A DNA stretch of 64,000 nt from assembly GCF_954871325.1 (NCBI RefSeq), contig NC_088775.1:35317561-35381560 (forward strand). Reading direction: 5' to 3'. Shown here piece by piece: positions 33,620 to 46,233 of this stretch. The position numbers and the translations under genes are program-made. Every line of letters starts with the position of its first letter. Position 1 is the first letter of the stretch. The notes under the pieces are model-generated. The model saw only the letters and a list, made by a program, of their open reading frames with translations, did not search any database and was not told where the DNA came from. This stretch comes from Gordionus sp. m RMFG-2023 (taxonomy: Eukaryota; Nematomorpha; Gordioida; Chordodea; Parachordodidae).

Positions 33620-36556
33620 ATGAAGGACACAAATGAAAATATGAATATGAAAGCTAGGGCGTTCCCTCCATGCGACGCGCAGGGTGTAGACCTCCATCCT
33701 GTGAAAAATAAAGTAAAGGTCAAAGCAAAGAAGACAAGACTGGCAAGTTTGAATATTGGGACGCTTAAAGGTAAGACGAGAGAATTGGCATCAATGTTGA
33801 ACAAGAGAAAAGTTGATATAGCGTGCATACAAGAGACGAAATGGAAAGGACAGAAAACTTTGATGATTGGAGATGGGTATAAATTGTACTATAATGGACT
33901 TGTTAGCAATAGGAACGGTGTCGGCATCATCCTCAGCCAAGACCTAACCTCTTCAGTAGTAGAAGTCAACAGGATCTCTGATAGACTAATGAAGATAAAA
34001 CTCTGCATTGGTCAATCAATAATACACATCCTATCAGTATATGCTCCTCAAACGGGTTGCAAGGAAGAAGAGAAAGATGACTTTAGAGCTATCCTTGATG
34101 AAGCTGTAATGGAAATCCCTAAGGATGACCTAGTCATAATTGGTGGTGACTTAAATGCGCATGTGGGGAAAGCAAGAGATAGCTACAAAAGGCATCATGG
34201 TGGTTTTGGATACGGAGAAAGAAATGATGAAGGAGAGCACGTACTGAAATTTGCGCAAGCCTTCGACCTTGCCTTAACCAACACCTACTATAGGAAAAAA
34301 GACAGTCATTTAATAACATATGAAAGTGGTACTAGGAAAACACAGATAGATTACATGCTAATCTCTCGCAGAAGATTATAAGATGTAATAGACTGCAAAG
34401 TCATCCCAGGAGAAGATATCGCCGCGCAACACAAGCTACTAATCATGGATTTACAAATCTCAAATAAATCCACTCAAAATAAGATAAAACTGGAACCATG
34501 CATCAAATGGGGCAAATTAAAAACAATGACAGATGCCTTTGCAATCAATGCAAACATTGAAACAATAAATTGCTCACAAGTCAGTGAAAAAATATGGACA
34601 GACCTTTCATCCAGATTAATAGACACTGCAAAATCGACGCTAGGCTTGACAAGAGGAGGCAACAAATCACACAAAGAACTATGGTGGTGGAATCAAGAGG
34701 TACAAACCACTATACAGGAGAAAAAAGCCCTTTATAAAATATGGTACAAATCCAAAAATGCAGATGACAAGTCAAGATACAAAAAATCCAAGAGATTAGC
34801 TACAAAGGCGGTGGCTAGGGCCAAATCTATGGCATACGATGACATGTACGAAGATCTACATACCAAAGAAGGGCAAAATAAAATATACAGATTAGCCAAA
34901 CAGCGAGAAAAGAACTCTAGGGATATAAACGGAGCTCCGAAAGTAATCAAAAATAAAGATGGGAAATTGATAATAAAGGAAAAAGAAATAATGAATAGAT
35001 GGAAAGAATATTTTCAGGAGCTTCTCAACTTTAATTCCCACATATTGCATCTCGACGAACACTCCCCTTGTCAAAACCTTGTACAACCCATAACAGAACA
35101 AGAAATAATCACATGCCTCAAGCATATGAAAAACAACAAAGCTAGGGGTCCAGACGATATTCCAATAGAAAGCCTTAAAGCACTAGGAGATGATGGAATA
35201 CATCTCCTCACAAATCTGTACAATAAAATACTTGGAAATGAAGAGGTCCCCCAAAAATGGAGGCAGAGCTATCTAGTTCCTATCTTCAAAAATAAAGGGG
35301 ATCCACACAATTGTCAAAATTACAGGGGCATTAAACTAATGTCACACTGTCTAAAACTATACGAAAAAATAATAGAAAAAAGATTAAGAGATATAATCGA
35401 AATAGGAGAGACACAGTTTGGCTTTATGCCTGGAAGATCAACAACCGATGCTATCCATGCAATTAAGCAAATGAGTGAAAAATACAGGGAAAAGAACAAA
35501 AAGCTACACATGGTCTTTCTCGATCTAGAAAAGGCCTTCGATAGAATCCCAAGAAAACTTATCTGGTGGGCGCTACGCCACAAAAAAGTTCCCGAAAAAT
35601 ATATAAGAATAATAGAGGATATGTATATGGGACATACAACAATGGTCCGTAGCACAACAGGTACTTCAGCAGGCTTCACAATAGCCGAAGGAGTTCATCA
35701 AGGGTCGGCTCTCAGCCCACTTCTCTTCATTACAGTAATAGATGTATTAGCACAGTCTATACCTCAAACAGTTCCGTGGAATATGATATTTGCAGATGAT
35801 ATTGTGATACTTGCCGAATCCAAGGATGAAATGAAAGAAAAGTTAGTGAATTGGATAAATATCCTAGAAACGCACGGATTAAAAGTAAATAGAGAAAAGA
35901 CAGAGTATATGGTGATAGGAGGAGATGAAACGGAGAGTATTGATATAAATGATTGGCAGATATCCGCAATTGAAAGCTGCAAATATTTGGGCTCCACTAT
36001 ACAAACAAACGGCACAATAGAAAAAGAGATAAAGAATAAGATTAATCAAGGGTGGTTAAAGTGGAGATCTTTATCTGGAGTGCTATTTGACAAAAGAATC
36101 CCACACAAATTAAAGGGAAAAATTTACAGTTCCATAGTACAACCAACTATTCTATATAGTTCAGAAACATGGCCAACCAAAGAATCAGACGAGAGAAGTC
36201 TACAAACTATGGAGATGAGAATGCTGAGGATGATTGCTGGGGTAACAAGAAAGGATAAGGTGCGCAGTACAAGAATACTAAATAGTTTAAAGGTAGTGCC
36301 CATTAAGACTAAGTTAATGGTAAACAGACTTAGGTGGTATGGGCACACAATGAGAAGGCCTATGAACTACATAGGAAATAAAGTTGAAAGATTGGAAGTG
36401 ATGGGCAAACGTAAAAGAGGAAGGCCAAAACTTCAATGGGGCCATAAAGTTAGAGCCAATATAAAGAAGTATAAAATAGATAAAAGAGATTGTACGAATA
36501 ACATAAAGTGGAGAGAGATGTTGAAGGAGCTTACCACCAGAAAAGGTGAAAGCTAA
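33620..36556 (+). pseudogene. LINE endonuclease-reverse transcriptase ORF with one in-frame stop
   Basis: About 978 codons in one frame. The N-terminal apurinic-type endonuclease shows LNIGTLKGK, CIQETKWKG, VYAPQTG, GGDLNAHVG and TQIDYMLISRR. The reverse transcriptase shows MPGRSTTDAIHAI (about 35,430), FLDLEKAFDRIP, GVHQGSALSPLLF (about 35,695) and the catalytic FADD (about 35,790). The C-terminal tail has GKRKRGRPKLQWG. A single TAA at 34,379-34,381 interrupts the frame between endonuclease and RT; copy 2 has a lysine codon at that place. The endonuclease resembles proteins annotated as craniofacial development protein 2-like, which derive from RTE/BovB elements. No separate ORF1 is seen, as expected for RTE. 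Confidence 0.93.
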
Positions 36557-38745
36557 AGAGAAAAAAAAAAAAAAAAAAAAAATTTTATTTGAGAAATAAA
36601 ATTTATGTAAAATTCTAAAGATTTTTACATGACAAAATTTTAATTTATTTTAAATATATAGTCATTTATATATAAATTAAATTTTATAGTAAATGTAACT
36701 CTCTTTTATAATTTGAGAACGTTTTATGAGTATTTTTTTATGTCTTGATATTATTTCAATCATGATTAGTAAATTTAGAGCTAGCGGGGCTTGTTAAACC
36801 ATATACGTGTCAATCAATTTGAATGATTATTATTACATTATTAGATATGGTGCAAAAATACAAATCCAATAAAATTACAAAGGTCCTACTACATTTTATA
36901 TTAATGATATCTAGAAATATACTAAAATTTGATGAATTAATATTACAATGTTAAATAAGACTGTAAATCAACAAGGACCACTAAAACTAACAGCTAAATT
37001 TTAATACCTTATCCGTCTTTTTAAGATATGATCATAATAATTTTATGTAATTTTTATTTTTTACCAATATTAAAATAGAGATTATGTAATTTTTACACAG
37101 TAGAATCAAATTTTAGCAATATTAAATAATAGAGATTATGTAATTAAAAATCCAAATGGTAATGGTAAAGAAATTAAAATATTATTTTTGTATAATTAAG
37201 GTTATAATTAATATAATCTAACTTATAATTTATTTGGAATTTTTATTGTAAATATTCTTAGATCAAATTTCATGAGGCCTTATGAGAGATATCAGATATT
37301 TAAAGAAAATACAAGAGTTAGCTTGTAGATGCGAATTTGATGACAATATAGAACTACATATAGTGATCAATTAATGACATTAAAACTATCTCAATTAGAT
37401 CAAAAATTACTATTAAGATATCCAGATACTAGAGACAGAGATCAACCTAAGTTTAAACAAGATAATCGAGATGGCTCCAGCAATGGAAAGAGTATATTAC
37501 GAATTATACAATACGAAAATGATATATAAAATTAATGATATGATAAAATAATGTTGATAATCAATATGATAATAAATACGCCAAGAAATCAGGTCAAAAT
37601 TATAATAATAATAATAATAACAACACGAGAAAACTCTGTTATCATTGTAATCGTTATCATTCTATACGAAGTTGTCCAGCCTACGGAAAAACGTGTAATA
37701 AATGTGGAAAGCTAAACCAATTCATATGTTGTCAAATGAAGAATATGTATAAGGTATAAATTACAATAAAAATAGCTACTGCGATGATTCTGACTATTTA
37801 ATAAAAAATATAAATGGATAAAATACTTTATGGCAAAATAAAATAATGATAAATAAATAAAATTGTAATTTTTAGAATCCTTAGAGTAGAATTAAAATTT
37901 TTTATCCTTAGAATATAGGCGGAATATAGGCACATAGAAAATTACAAAAACTCGAGATTAAAAGTTAAAAAAGTAGAGTTGATATTATAAATAAACTAAT
38001 CTAACAAAAATATAATAACGGAGATGAATTACCTATAGCGTATGTACAATAGCATATGACTCAAGGACATTACATAACGCTAAAATCAAGTATTCTACAA
38101 TAGACAAATAAGTAAGAGTTAATAAGAACGGATAATAAACTGAAAATAAAAATATATGGAAATAAAAGAACGCCTAATAACAAAGCAACGATTACAATGA
38201 TGGACATATAAATTATTACGATATAAATGCTAAGGGTTAACAATATTAATGCAGATATTTGAGAGCAAAAATTCAATAAAGAAAGGATGATAGAAAAATG
38301 AAAATTGTAATAAAACAAGCAAAATTATCTTAAATGTAAAATTAAAAGAAAAGTTAAAACTAGCTAAATTAGCTTAAAAGGTTGAAGAAAAAGAAAACTA
38401 ATTTCGAATCCATTATAATAAATGAGCAAATAAAGTTAGGAGATAAAATAATAGAATCTATGTGACCAACTCAATAATAAAGATTTCAAAGTCCTAATAC
38501 GTAAGTTGAGTTAACGAAGCAAAAGAGTTGAGCTTAACTTGGGGGAAATTTGTCACATTTTTATATAAATTATCGTAACTGTAATACGATATTATTTAAA
38601 AATTATAGGTTATTTAAAAGGTCAATTAATTTAAATAATTATATTATCGTTTACAAAGTATATATAGGCAATATTTAATAAAAATACGATCACCATTTTG
38701 ACCATATATCGTTATGATATTTTAGATATAATATAAAGTAGTCCA

Positions 38746-39715
38746 AACATATTAATATTAATAAATAATATAATCATATATTAGCGATAAACTATTACTA
38801 AATGAAACTTAAATACCTACAGTGTGAAGATGCTTATAATAAACTAGAACACAATAATTTGATTGGTAATCCAAGGATATAAAAATTGAATTGATAACCA
38901 CCTATAATAATAGTAGTTTATGATGCTAACGAATACATTTTTTAAAGTTACATTTGATAGATATACCAGTATTTAACATTTCCTTAAATAATTTGCTATT
39001 TTATCTTAAAAACAAATCAAAGTCAGAAAAATAATTGGAAGGCCGTAACTTATCTTTTCTTGGAGGTAGCACTAGGTGAGGGGGGGGGCTCAGTTTTTTT
39101 GCATATTTCATTCAGAAATTGTATGTCATGATGAATTCGACAATATTGCATATTTAGATAATTCTTCGTCATTTTTTAAATGGGATTAATGAATGAGTTG
39201 ATTAGAATATTAGGTAAAACAAATAAAAAATATGCAAAAAGAATAATTGAAAAATGGCATAATTTTTATATATTTTTTTATTACAATTTACTTCTAAGTG
39301 TATGAAAATAAAAACATTAGAATATCGGATATTTCGGTATTTATTATTTTTAAATTACGGTTTATTTGATATTATATTAAAATTTTAATTTATATTTTGG
39401 TTTTACTAACTGAATAGCCCATAGTTTTAAAACTTATACATTGATATGGTGAAAAAATATGTTATCTCGAATTCTAATATACTTTCGAAATAATTTGCAA
39501 GGGATTACTTATCAATACAACGTTGGCAAAAATATTGTCATGCAAGTAAGAAACAATAATAAAATCATTTTGCCTGGAAAATCCACATTTTTTGCCCCCA
39601 CCCTTGGAGCAAAATAGCCAAAGTCTATCCTATGCATAATATTCAATTAGAGGGTTTCGAACATTGAAAGAATAAAGCTGAGATAGTTGTATTTAATTAT
39701 GTTTATGGCTAATCT
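38746..39715. other. No gene; G-tract and short hAT-like pieces
   Basis: AT-rich. A G-tract at about 39,079 and CCCCCACCCTTGG near 39,597 may be worn MITE ends. Nothing coding was seen. Confidence 0.4.
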
Positions 39716-40112
39716 TTGGCGTAGGTAGTTGGGATCCTCAGTTTTAGCAGAGATCCTTTTCCCCAGCTCTTTAAAGAAGGCCAGGGCATGAGAGCCGAAC
39801 GACGTTAGAGTCGTGGCTATTAATGGTAGGAATGTATAATTGGCGGGGTATCTAGTATGGCATCTCTATTTATATTGGAAGGAGCAAGAGGATTGATGCA
39901 TGAGAAATCCCAAGTTAGGAATTCCCCCTTCTTCTAGGGGATCATAGTCGAACCATTGGGCCGCTTACCATAGGAATTGTAAAGGCAAGTAGGTTCGAGG
40001 GTTGATAGGATGCCGGCAGCTTTTAAGGCCCTGGCAATGATATCATTGCATTTTAAATGCCTAATGTGTATGCCTCTACAACGCTTGCAGTGTAGAGAGT
40101 GACGGCCTTTGT
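39716..40112 (-). mobile_element. Reverse-transcriptase-type element remnant (extreme C-terminal part)
   Basis: GC-rich relative to its surroundings. Minus-strand reading gives GRHSLHCKRCRGIHIRHLKC-type sequence, NDIIARALKAAGIL, EPTCLYNSYGKRPNG, WDFSCINPLAPSN and SHALAFFKELGKRIS, the conserved end of a common animal retroelement protein. It is broken and partial. It may belong to the same family as the remnant at 17,880-18,185. Confidence 0.55.
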
Positions 40113-43100
40113 TTTTCTTTTATTTAAATTTTTACAAAGCTTTAAAAAAAAATTAATAGAAGACTTCGGACATAATTTTATTAATAAAATTTATAAATCT
40201 TGAGATTTTTTTCAATATATTTAGGACAGCCTACTATAAAATTAATTAAATTATTAATATATTAATGTTGTTAAGCAATATAATATTTTTTAAGTATACC
40301 CATTTCAAAAAATAATTTTATAGGTTATATTAATAGAAAAGTAATGAAAAATTATTTTAAATTTGTTATTGTATTATATCTGGTAGAGAGTGAAAAATAA
40401 TATAATAATAATTATATACTTATAATCTCTACTGTAGCAAAAGTAACAATATTTAAAAAATATTTTAATTTAAACCTAAAGTTTTAAAATTATTTCAAGA
40501 TTTTAATATAATTCACTATATGATTTTTACAAAATCAGATTTTTAGGATCTTATAATTTTCAAACATAATAATTAAATAGATCTTTACTACCCCAAAACT
40601 ATCATATATGAAAGAGAAAAGAAAACTTATTTTATAGAATATCGATTTTAATACTTCTAAATATAATTTTCGATGAGAGTCTGGGCTTGGGGCTATTTTT
40701 ATGAAGTGGAAATAAGCCATTTCCAAGTCATTTTCCCACAAACTTTAAAATTTTTAATATGACCAGAAATTATTATTATGAATTTTTACATAAAATTTTA
40801 AAAAAATCTCGGCAAGATCCAAACATACCGATTTTTTTCTGAAACAAATGAATGTGATATAAAGTATATTTCTATTATTGGGTTATTTTAATTATTACCC
40901 TAACTATATTTTTATGCTAGGTAACTGTTTACTCATGTGTGATCCCATGGTAGTGGGAGTTCCTTATACCCTGGAGTAAATTTCATTCTATACGGCCTAG
41001 TAATGGAAGTGAAATATTACGGGTTTTAAGATTGATGAAATATTAGCCGAGTAGATAATTGTAGAAGTAGGCGTGGCCTAGCCAGAAGTTTGAAAGCTCT
41101 ATTTTCAAGTAGGAAAAGTTATTGCAGGGCCGGACAACTCTATTAGAACAAATTTTTGTCTCTCAATAAATATTTGAGTTAGACAACTTTTACCAAATTG
41201 TACAGGCAGTGTAAAATAATTGCGAATGGAGCCGGAAAATATTTTCAAATTTTTAAATGTTATTATTTATTTTAAGGGGATTGATCAATTTTATATATAA
41301 GATATATCAGTTTTTGTCACTTTTTTACAATACCGGCTATTTTATAAATGATCTACTAGATGCATAATTTTCATTTTTTCATTACTGGTTTTTGCTACAT
41401 TTATAAACAACTTATTTAATAAGGATAGCTATTTTTTGGAAAAATTAAAAATAAAAATCATATAATAATTTCCATGAAACAGTCATTTTATTTATTTTTA
41501 TAAGAAAAAATTATTTGCCTAATATTTTTTTTAAATCAAGGAGTCAGATAATTACATATTTATATTGCACTTGATAATATTCCTTTACTTATTTTTTTTA
41601 CCTGATAAATTTTAATCAATAAAATTATAAGAGTAAATGATAAAAAAATAATTTACAATTCCCCATATAATAATAGAAGTGATCAAATATTGGATCCTAT
41701 AGCTAGTAAAATAGATCACATGTGTTGCATCGCCTAGAAGATTAATAAAAAATCTTTATTTTTTATTAAATGGGCGATTTGTGCAATGGCTAACTTATCC
41801 AGTAAAATATTATGCAAGTCTGAAAATCTTGGTCAGAGATGGCACAAAGATTAGGACATCTATTAGCAAAATCTTATTTTGAGATAAATATTATGAAATA
41901 ATAACCTTCAAGTGAATTAATTTTTTTTATTAGATTTTTTAATACGTCAATTTAAGTGATTTAAATATATTCTCAACATTAAATTCTATATTAAAAAATG
42001 TATAACATTTTTATCCTTTAAAAGTCAAAATATATAAAAAGCCACAATTTAGGGGTAAAGCTATATTTTAATAGTTATTACTAAATCGGAAGCAAAATGA
42101 GTAAAGTAATTTTATTATATTATAATAAACTTTTTATTTAAAAAAAGTATTTCTAACTACCGAGTTGGATAACACCTTAAACTATTCAACAATGGTGGTG
42201 ACCAGATTTCTTTTAAATGTTAGCTGAAAGTTTTACTGTTTTTTTATAAGGAAACATCACCTCTTGAGGTCAATTTTAATTTCTTTCACAAATGAAGAAC
42301 TTTCACAATTATATGGTAGTGATTTTTATATCTCACTGATAGAATAAATTTCTTCGTTGTTTTGCACGATGAATAATGTAAATATATGCATAGGAACGAT
42401 TTCTCATTTCCGCAGATCATTTATAAGACTTATGAATGCAATTCTAATAAAATACACTTCAACTTCAATACCAGCTAATTATTATTTTTTGTAAATAAAA
42501 AATTATTTTTTGTCAATTAAGTCTTAATTACTAAAAAATATATGTAAAAAATTTATGCTTTATATCATAGATAATAAAAAATTGTTGATCAAGCAATTTT
42601 AATTTTAAATACGTTAATTGTCTTTGAGAACTTCCCAAAAAGAATTTAATATATGTAAGCATTTTTTCAAATAATCCAAAAATATATATTTTACTGATAA
42701 ACCTTCTTTGTGACTAAAAATATTAAAAATCAATAAAAAAAAAATTATATAAAAGGCGAAATGATAAAATAGAAAATACATATAGTCTTATAAAATATTT
42801 ATTCTTTAAATATTTAATTTGATTTGCAAAAATTAGGATTATCTTATTATGAAAAAAAGACAAATCTTTAAGAAAAGGGATAATTTATGAAGATATATAA
42901 GTATATAGAACTCACCTTGTTAGTCGTTTTTGCCAATGGTAACCTATTTCACATTTTTTAAATATATTTTTGAAGCCCCACCCTCCTTCAGTTTGAGGGA
43001 AGAGACACGCACTTATTAAACTGAATTTTTCTAATTTTTATTTATTCTTTTAAATATGTATCTTCGTAGAATGAGTAGAAGTTGAGAGAAATATAATAAA

Positions 43101-43268
43101 TTCTCGAATCGAGGTTGGTATTATGTAGAATGTGATTAGTTGGATTGATGCTGGAATAGGTCTATGTTAAATATTTCGAAATAGGAAATGATTGAATGTA
43201 GATATTTAGATGTTTCTCAAATTTTAAAGGTCAAGTTTGCAATTTTCAAAACAAATTATTGATAAAAT
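40113..43268. other. Long AT-rich stretch, no gene seen
   Basis: No exon, repeat family or RNA gene was recognised on either strand. Confidence 0.45.
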
Positions 43269-43276
43269 ATAGTGAA

Positions 43277-44937
43277 CAGGCGCGTAACCAATCCCCCCCC
43301 CATCGCAATTTTGACTGTTTTCATAAATATCATTTTAAACTAATAAAAATTTTACCCCCCCCCCCCCCACCCTCCTCAATCAAAATTTTACAAATATTTG
43401 AATATCAATTTTTCAACATAAAACTTATTTTTTATAAATAAATTTTTTTAAAATTTCTCTTCCTTGTGTATTCAAAAATATTAATAAAATGGGAAAAATT
43501 TTAGTCAAAGAGATTGAAATCAAACAGTAATTTATTTTATTATTATATATAATTATTTTATTAAAATCAAAATTATTAGTAAATTAGAATTAATAAGTAT
43601 TTTTAATAATATTTTAATTATTAATAAATATCTATAAATTTTTAAATATTTTTCATTTTTACTTCCAATTTGTAGAACAGAAGAAATAGAAATACAGAAG
43701 TTAAATAAGGCAGAGCATGAAAAAAAGTAATGTTTCTTCAGAAGCGATATCATTATTAAATTCAATTGATCAATCAGAGTTTATCATTGCTGCTAGTTGC
43801 ATCAATAAATTATTTTCCTATAGCTCACTACTTTGTAGAAATTTACAAAAACCAAATTTAGATTTGGTTCAGGTTATTGATTTGGCGGAAAATAAATGTG
43901 AACAGGTAGATACAATAAGAATGAATGTAGATAAATATTATAATATTTATCTAGACGTTGAATCGAAGGCTAATATGATATAACACTAATTAAACCTCGT
44001 CTAGCATCTAGGCAATTATTGAGATTTAAAATAAAAATTGGCTCAAATTGGTAAAATTAAATATTTAGCAAAATTTTATTCCTATGATATTGATACTGAA
44101 ATAAATTTAATCAGTGAATTCGAATTGTCGTATAAATATTTACTACATTTAGTTATTTTACCTGAGCATGCTATTTGATGCGCTCAATCGGTGTAAAGAA
44201 ACCTTGGCTCAATTTCCTAATATTTTGAAGTTGTTTTATATTCTTGCATGTTTGCCTATTACAACATGTACGAATGAAAGGACTTTTTCCAACTTGAGAA
44301 GGTTGAAAACATATTTACGAAGTACTACTTCTGAATCTTGGCTAAATGGGTTATCTCTGTTAAATATTCACAGAGATTTGGTTCCAACGACAAACGGAAT
44401 TCTTGATGAATTGGCAACATTCCCACGAAAATTAAAAATCACATTATAATAGTATTTAATAAAAATTTTTGTATAATATTGTATTTGATAAGAAGTTAAA
44501 AAAAACTTGTTTTTTAAATTATTTTCTAGTCAATATTTTATACACATTACTATTAGTATTTTCAATAAAAAAATTATATTCTACTTATATTGTATGAGAA
44601 TTTAAGCTGAGGCTAGTTTAAGCAAATTTTATAAAAAAAATGACATTAAACTTTATTTCAACTTTACATTTAAAAAAACTTTATTAAATATAATATACCT
44701 AACTTAAAATAATAAAAAATAGGCTTGTAATATCCATAAGCACGAATTAGTAAATAATAGTTAAAAATAGAAATATATTTATTATTAAATTATGAATAAT
44801 TTAATGGAATAGCTAAAATATAAGACCCGGCCAAAAGTCAGGGGAAAGCTGGTGGAAGTCCAGGTAAAAGAGGTTTGAGGCGAAGCCCCCCAAAAAATTT
44901 CCCCACCCCCCATAAGAAAATCCTGGATACGCCACTG
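43277..44937 (+). mobile_element. hAT transposon (Ac-like), internally deleted, with 8-bp target duplication
   Basis: ATAGTGAA flanks both ends (43,269-43,276 and 44,938-44,945). Left end CAGGCGCGTAACCAATCC and inverted right end CAGTGGCGTATCCAGG form the terminal repeats, with C-tracts just inside each. The 1.66-kb body carries two transposase fragments, so it is a deletion derivative. Confidence 0.9.
43717..44449 (+). pseudogene. Ac-like hAT transposase fragments
   Basis: 43,717-43,983 encodes a helical stretch (SLLNSIDQSEFIIAASCIN...LDLVQVIDLAENKC) like the region before the catalytic insertion, followed out of frame by PRLASRQ. 44,168-44,449 encodes ILACLPITTCTNERTFSNL, RRLKTYLRSTT and NGLSLLNIHRD, the complete C-terminal dimerisation motif with a natural stop. 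The catalytic core is missing; stops and shifts lie between the parts. Confidence 0.85.
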
Positions 44938-44945
44938 ATAGTGAA

Positions 44946-45388
44946 CATATATTTCAAGATTGGTTATATTTATTGTTCAAGAATAACATCTATATGGCAT
45001 TTATTCAGGTACCTTATTCTTTGTAATTATATTCTATATAATACTCAAATTTCAGCCAATAATTTATTACTATAATATATTCTATAAACACCCATTTTAC
45101 AATATTTTTTCTATGCCATTATTTTACATATTCTTATTAATCCATTTATCTTCTATTCCTAAAATTATTTTTCCCATTCTATCTAATTCACATTTCTTTT
45201 CCATTCTCATATTTTACTATCTAATTTTAGAGGATACAGAGATTTAAAATATTCTATACAATGCTTGTCATTTAATCAATCTTATTAAATGCCTTCAAGA
45301 TAAATTAAATATATTTTTAGTGATATTTTAGCTATATTTTTTCAAGAAATTAGATGTTTTGTGTATTATACTAAGAAAATATATATAC
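44946..45388. other. Sequence downstream of the unknown gene
   Basis: AT-rich. Further 3' exons of the gene at 45,389-46,233 would be expected here or beyond the hAT insertion, but none could be fixed. Confidence 0.4.
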
Positions 45389-46233
45389 CCTAAATCGTAA
45401 AGCAATTTAAAGGAATCTTCTTTGTGTAACATTAAATTTAATTTTGAGCTTTGAGAGTCCACTAAATATAGGGTAAATTTAATGCATATACCTAGAATTT
45501 ACTATTATAATGAGTAATTTATACCTATTAGAATATTTTTTTGGGATCTGTGCTTGATGTTTTTAACTTTAACATCGTCTTTTCGTACATTTCTCTGAAA
45601 TCTTCTAACAGTGTTTTTGTCAATAATTATTTTAGAGGATGGGATTTCAATGTTAACCTTAAAAAGAGATGCTTTAGTATTTTCAATCACCAATCTCTCA
45701 TTATGGTCCTCAGGATACCAAGATGGAATCGGATATTTTATGATTTGCTTCTCACTTTTGATAGGGCTATTAGAAAAAACCTCAAATTTATGTCTTTCAT
45801 TTGATAATGGTATTTGCTCTGAATAACTATTTATCGGACGCGATTTGATCGATTTTCTTTTGTATGTATTTATGATAGTAGAATCATACTTAGATTTAAT
45901 TTCTTTGTGAATATATTTGGGCTCAGGAAGAGTGGAACTTGTTTTTACCGCATCCTTCAAAATAATTAAATTCTTTTTGAGAGTGTATTTTCTTTGCAGG
46001 GGTAATACCTTTCTACTATATTCCGATATTTCTGAATCAATCATTTGTTCAATGTGGGATTGCTTCCTAGATAATCTTTTAGCTGAACTACTGGGAATGT
46101 CATCTTCCGAGAATTCATTATTCAAATTGATTGATTCTGGTTTCAGATATATTCTCATTCGCGACTCAGTTAGTCGTTTAGAGAGAGAGTTGTACCGTCT
46201 TAGGTATAAACTTCCAGCTCGGCAAGGTTGCAT
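45389..46233 (-). CDS. Unknown protein gene, at least two exons
   Basis: Exon 1 (45,525-46,233) starts at an ATG (MQPCRAGSLYLRRYNSLSK) and gives about 236 residues of a basic, serine- and lysine-rich, mostly soluble protein, with no signal peptide or membrane segment. It has an acidic patch (NNEFSEDDIPSSS) and IPSWYPEDHNERLVIENTK. At 45,524 a GTATAAAT donor begins a 63-nt intron ending TATTTAG; exon 2 (45,389-45,461) continues in phase with VDSQSSKLNLMLHKEDSFK then LLYDLG and ends at GGTATAT. Length, absence of stops and phase agreement argue for a real host gene. The family is not recognised; later exons are not located. Confidence 0.6.

Larger units (their letters stand above)
33397..36579 (+). 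mobile_element. RTE-type LINE, copy 1, nearly complete
   Basis: Starts with a tRNA-like head, carries one long endonuclease-reverse transcriptase frame and ends in a run of about 20 A. AAATTTTATTT flanks it (33,386-33,396; 36,580-36,590), a target-site duplication. GC content is well above its surroundings. It lies inside an older LTR fossil. The inverted relative at 53,681-56,606 shares both ends. Confidence 0.93.
32430..38745 (+). mobile_element. LTR-retrotransposon fossil (Ty3/gypsy-like), split by a LINE
   Basis: Two related direct repeats, about 32,430-32,640 and 38,551-38,745, share ATTTTGACCATATATC and TTTTAGATATAATAT and look like 5' and 3' LTRs. A purine tract (GGGGGAAATT) sits just before the second, which starts TGTCACA. 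A gag-type zinc-knuckle region lies at about 37,250-37,745 (CYHCNRYHSIRSC, CPAYGKTCNKCGKLN). Between first LTR and gag the RTE-type LINE (33,397-36,579) is inserted. Without the LINE the element is about 3.1 kb, with little or no pol. LTR divergence is high (about a fifth to a quarter by eye), so it is old and broken in many places. Confidence 0.7.

Noticed and set aside
34892-36348. Several minus-strand open readings within LINE copy 1
   Set aside because: Shadows of the plus-strand RT frame.
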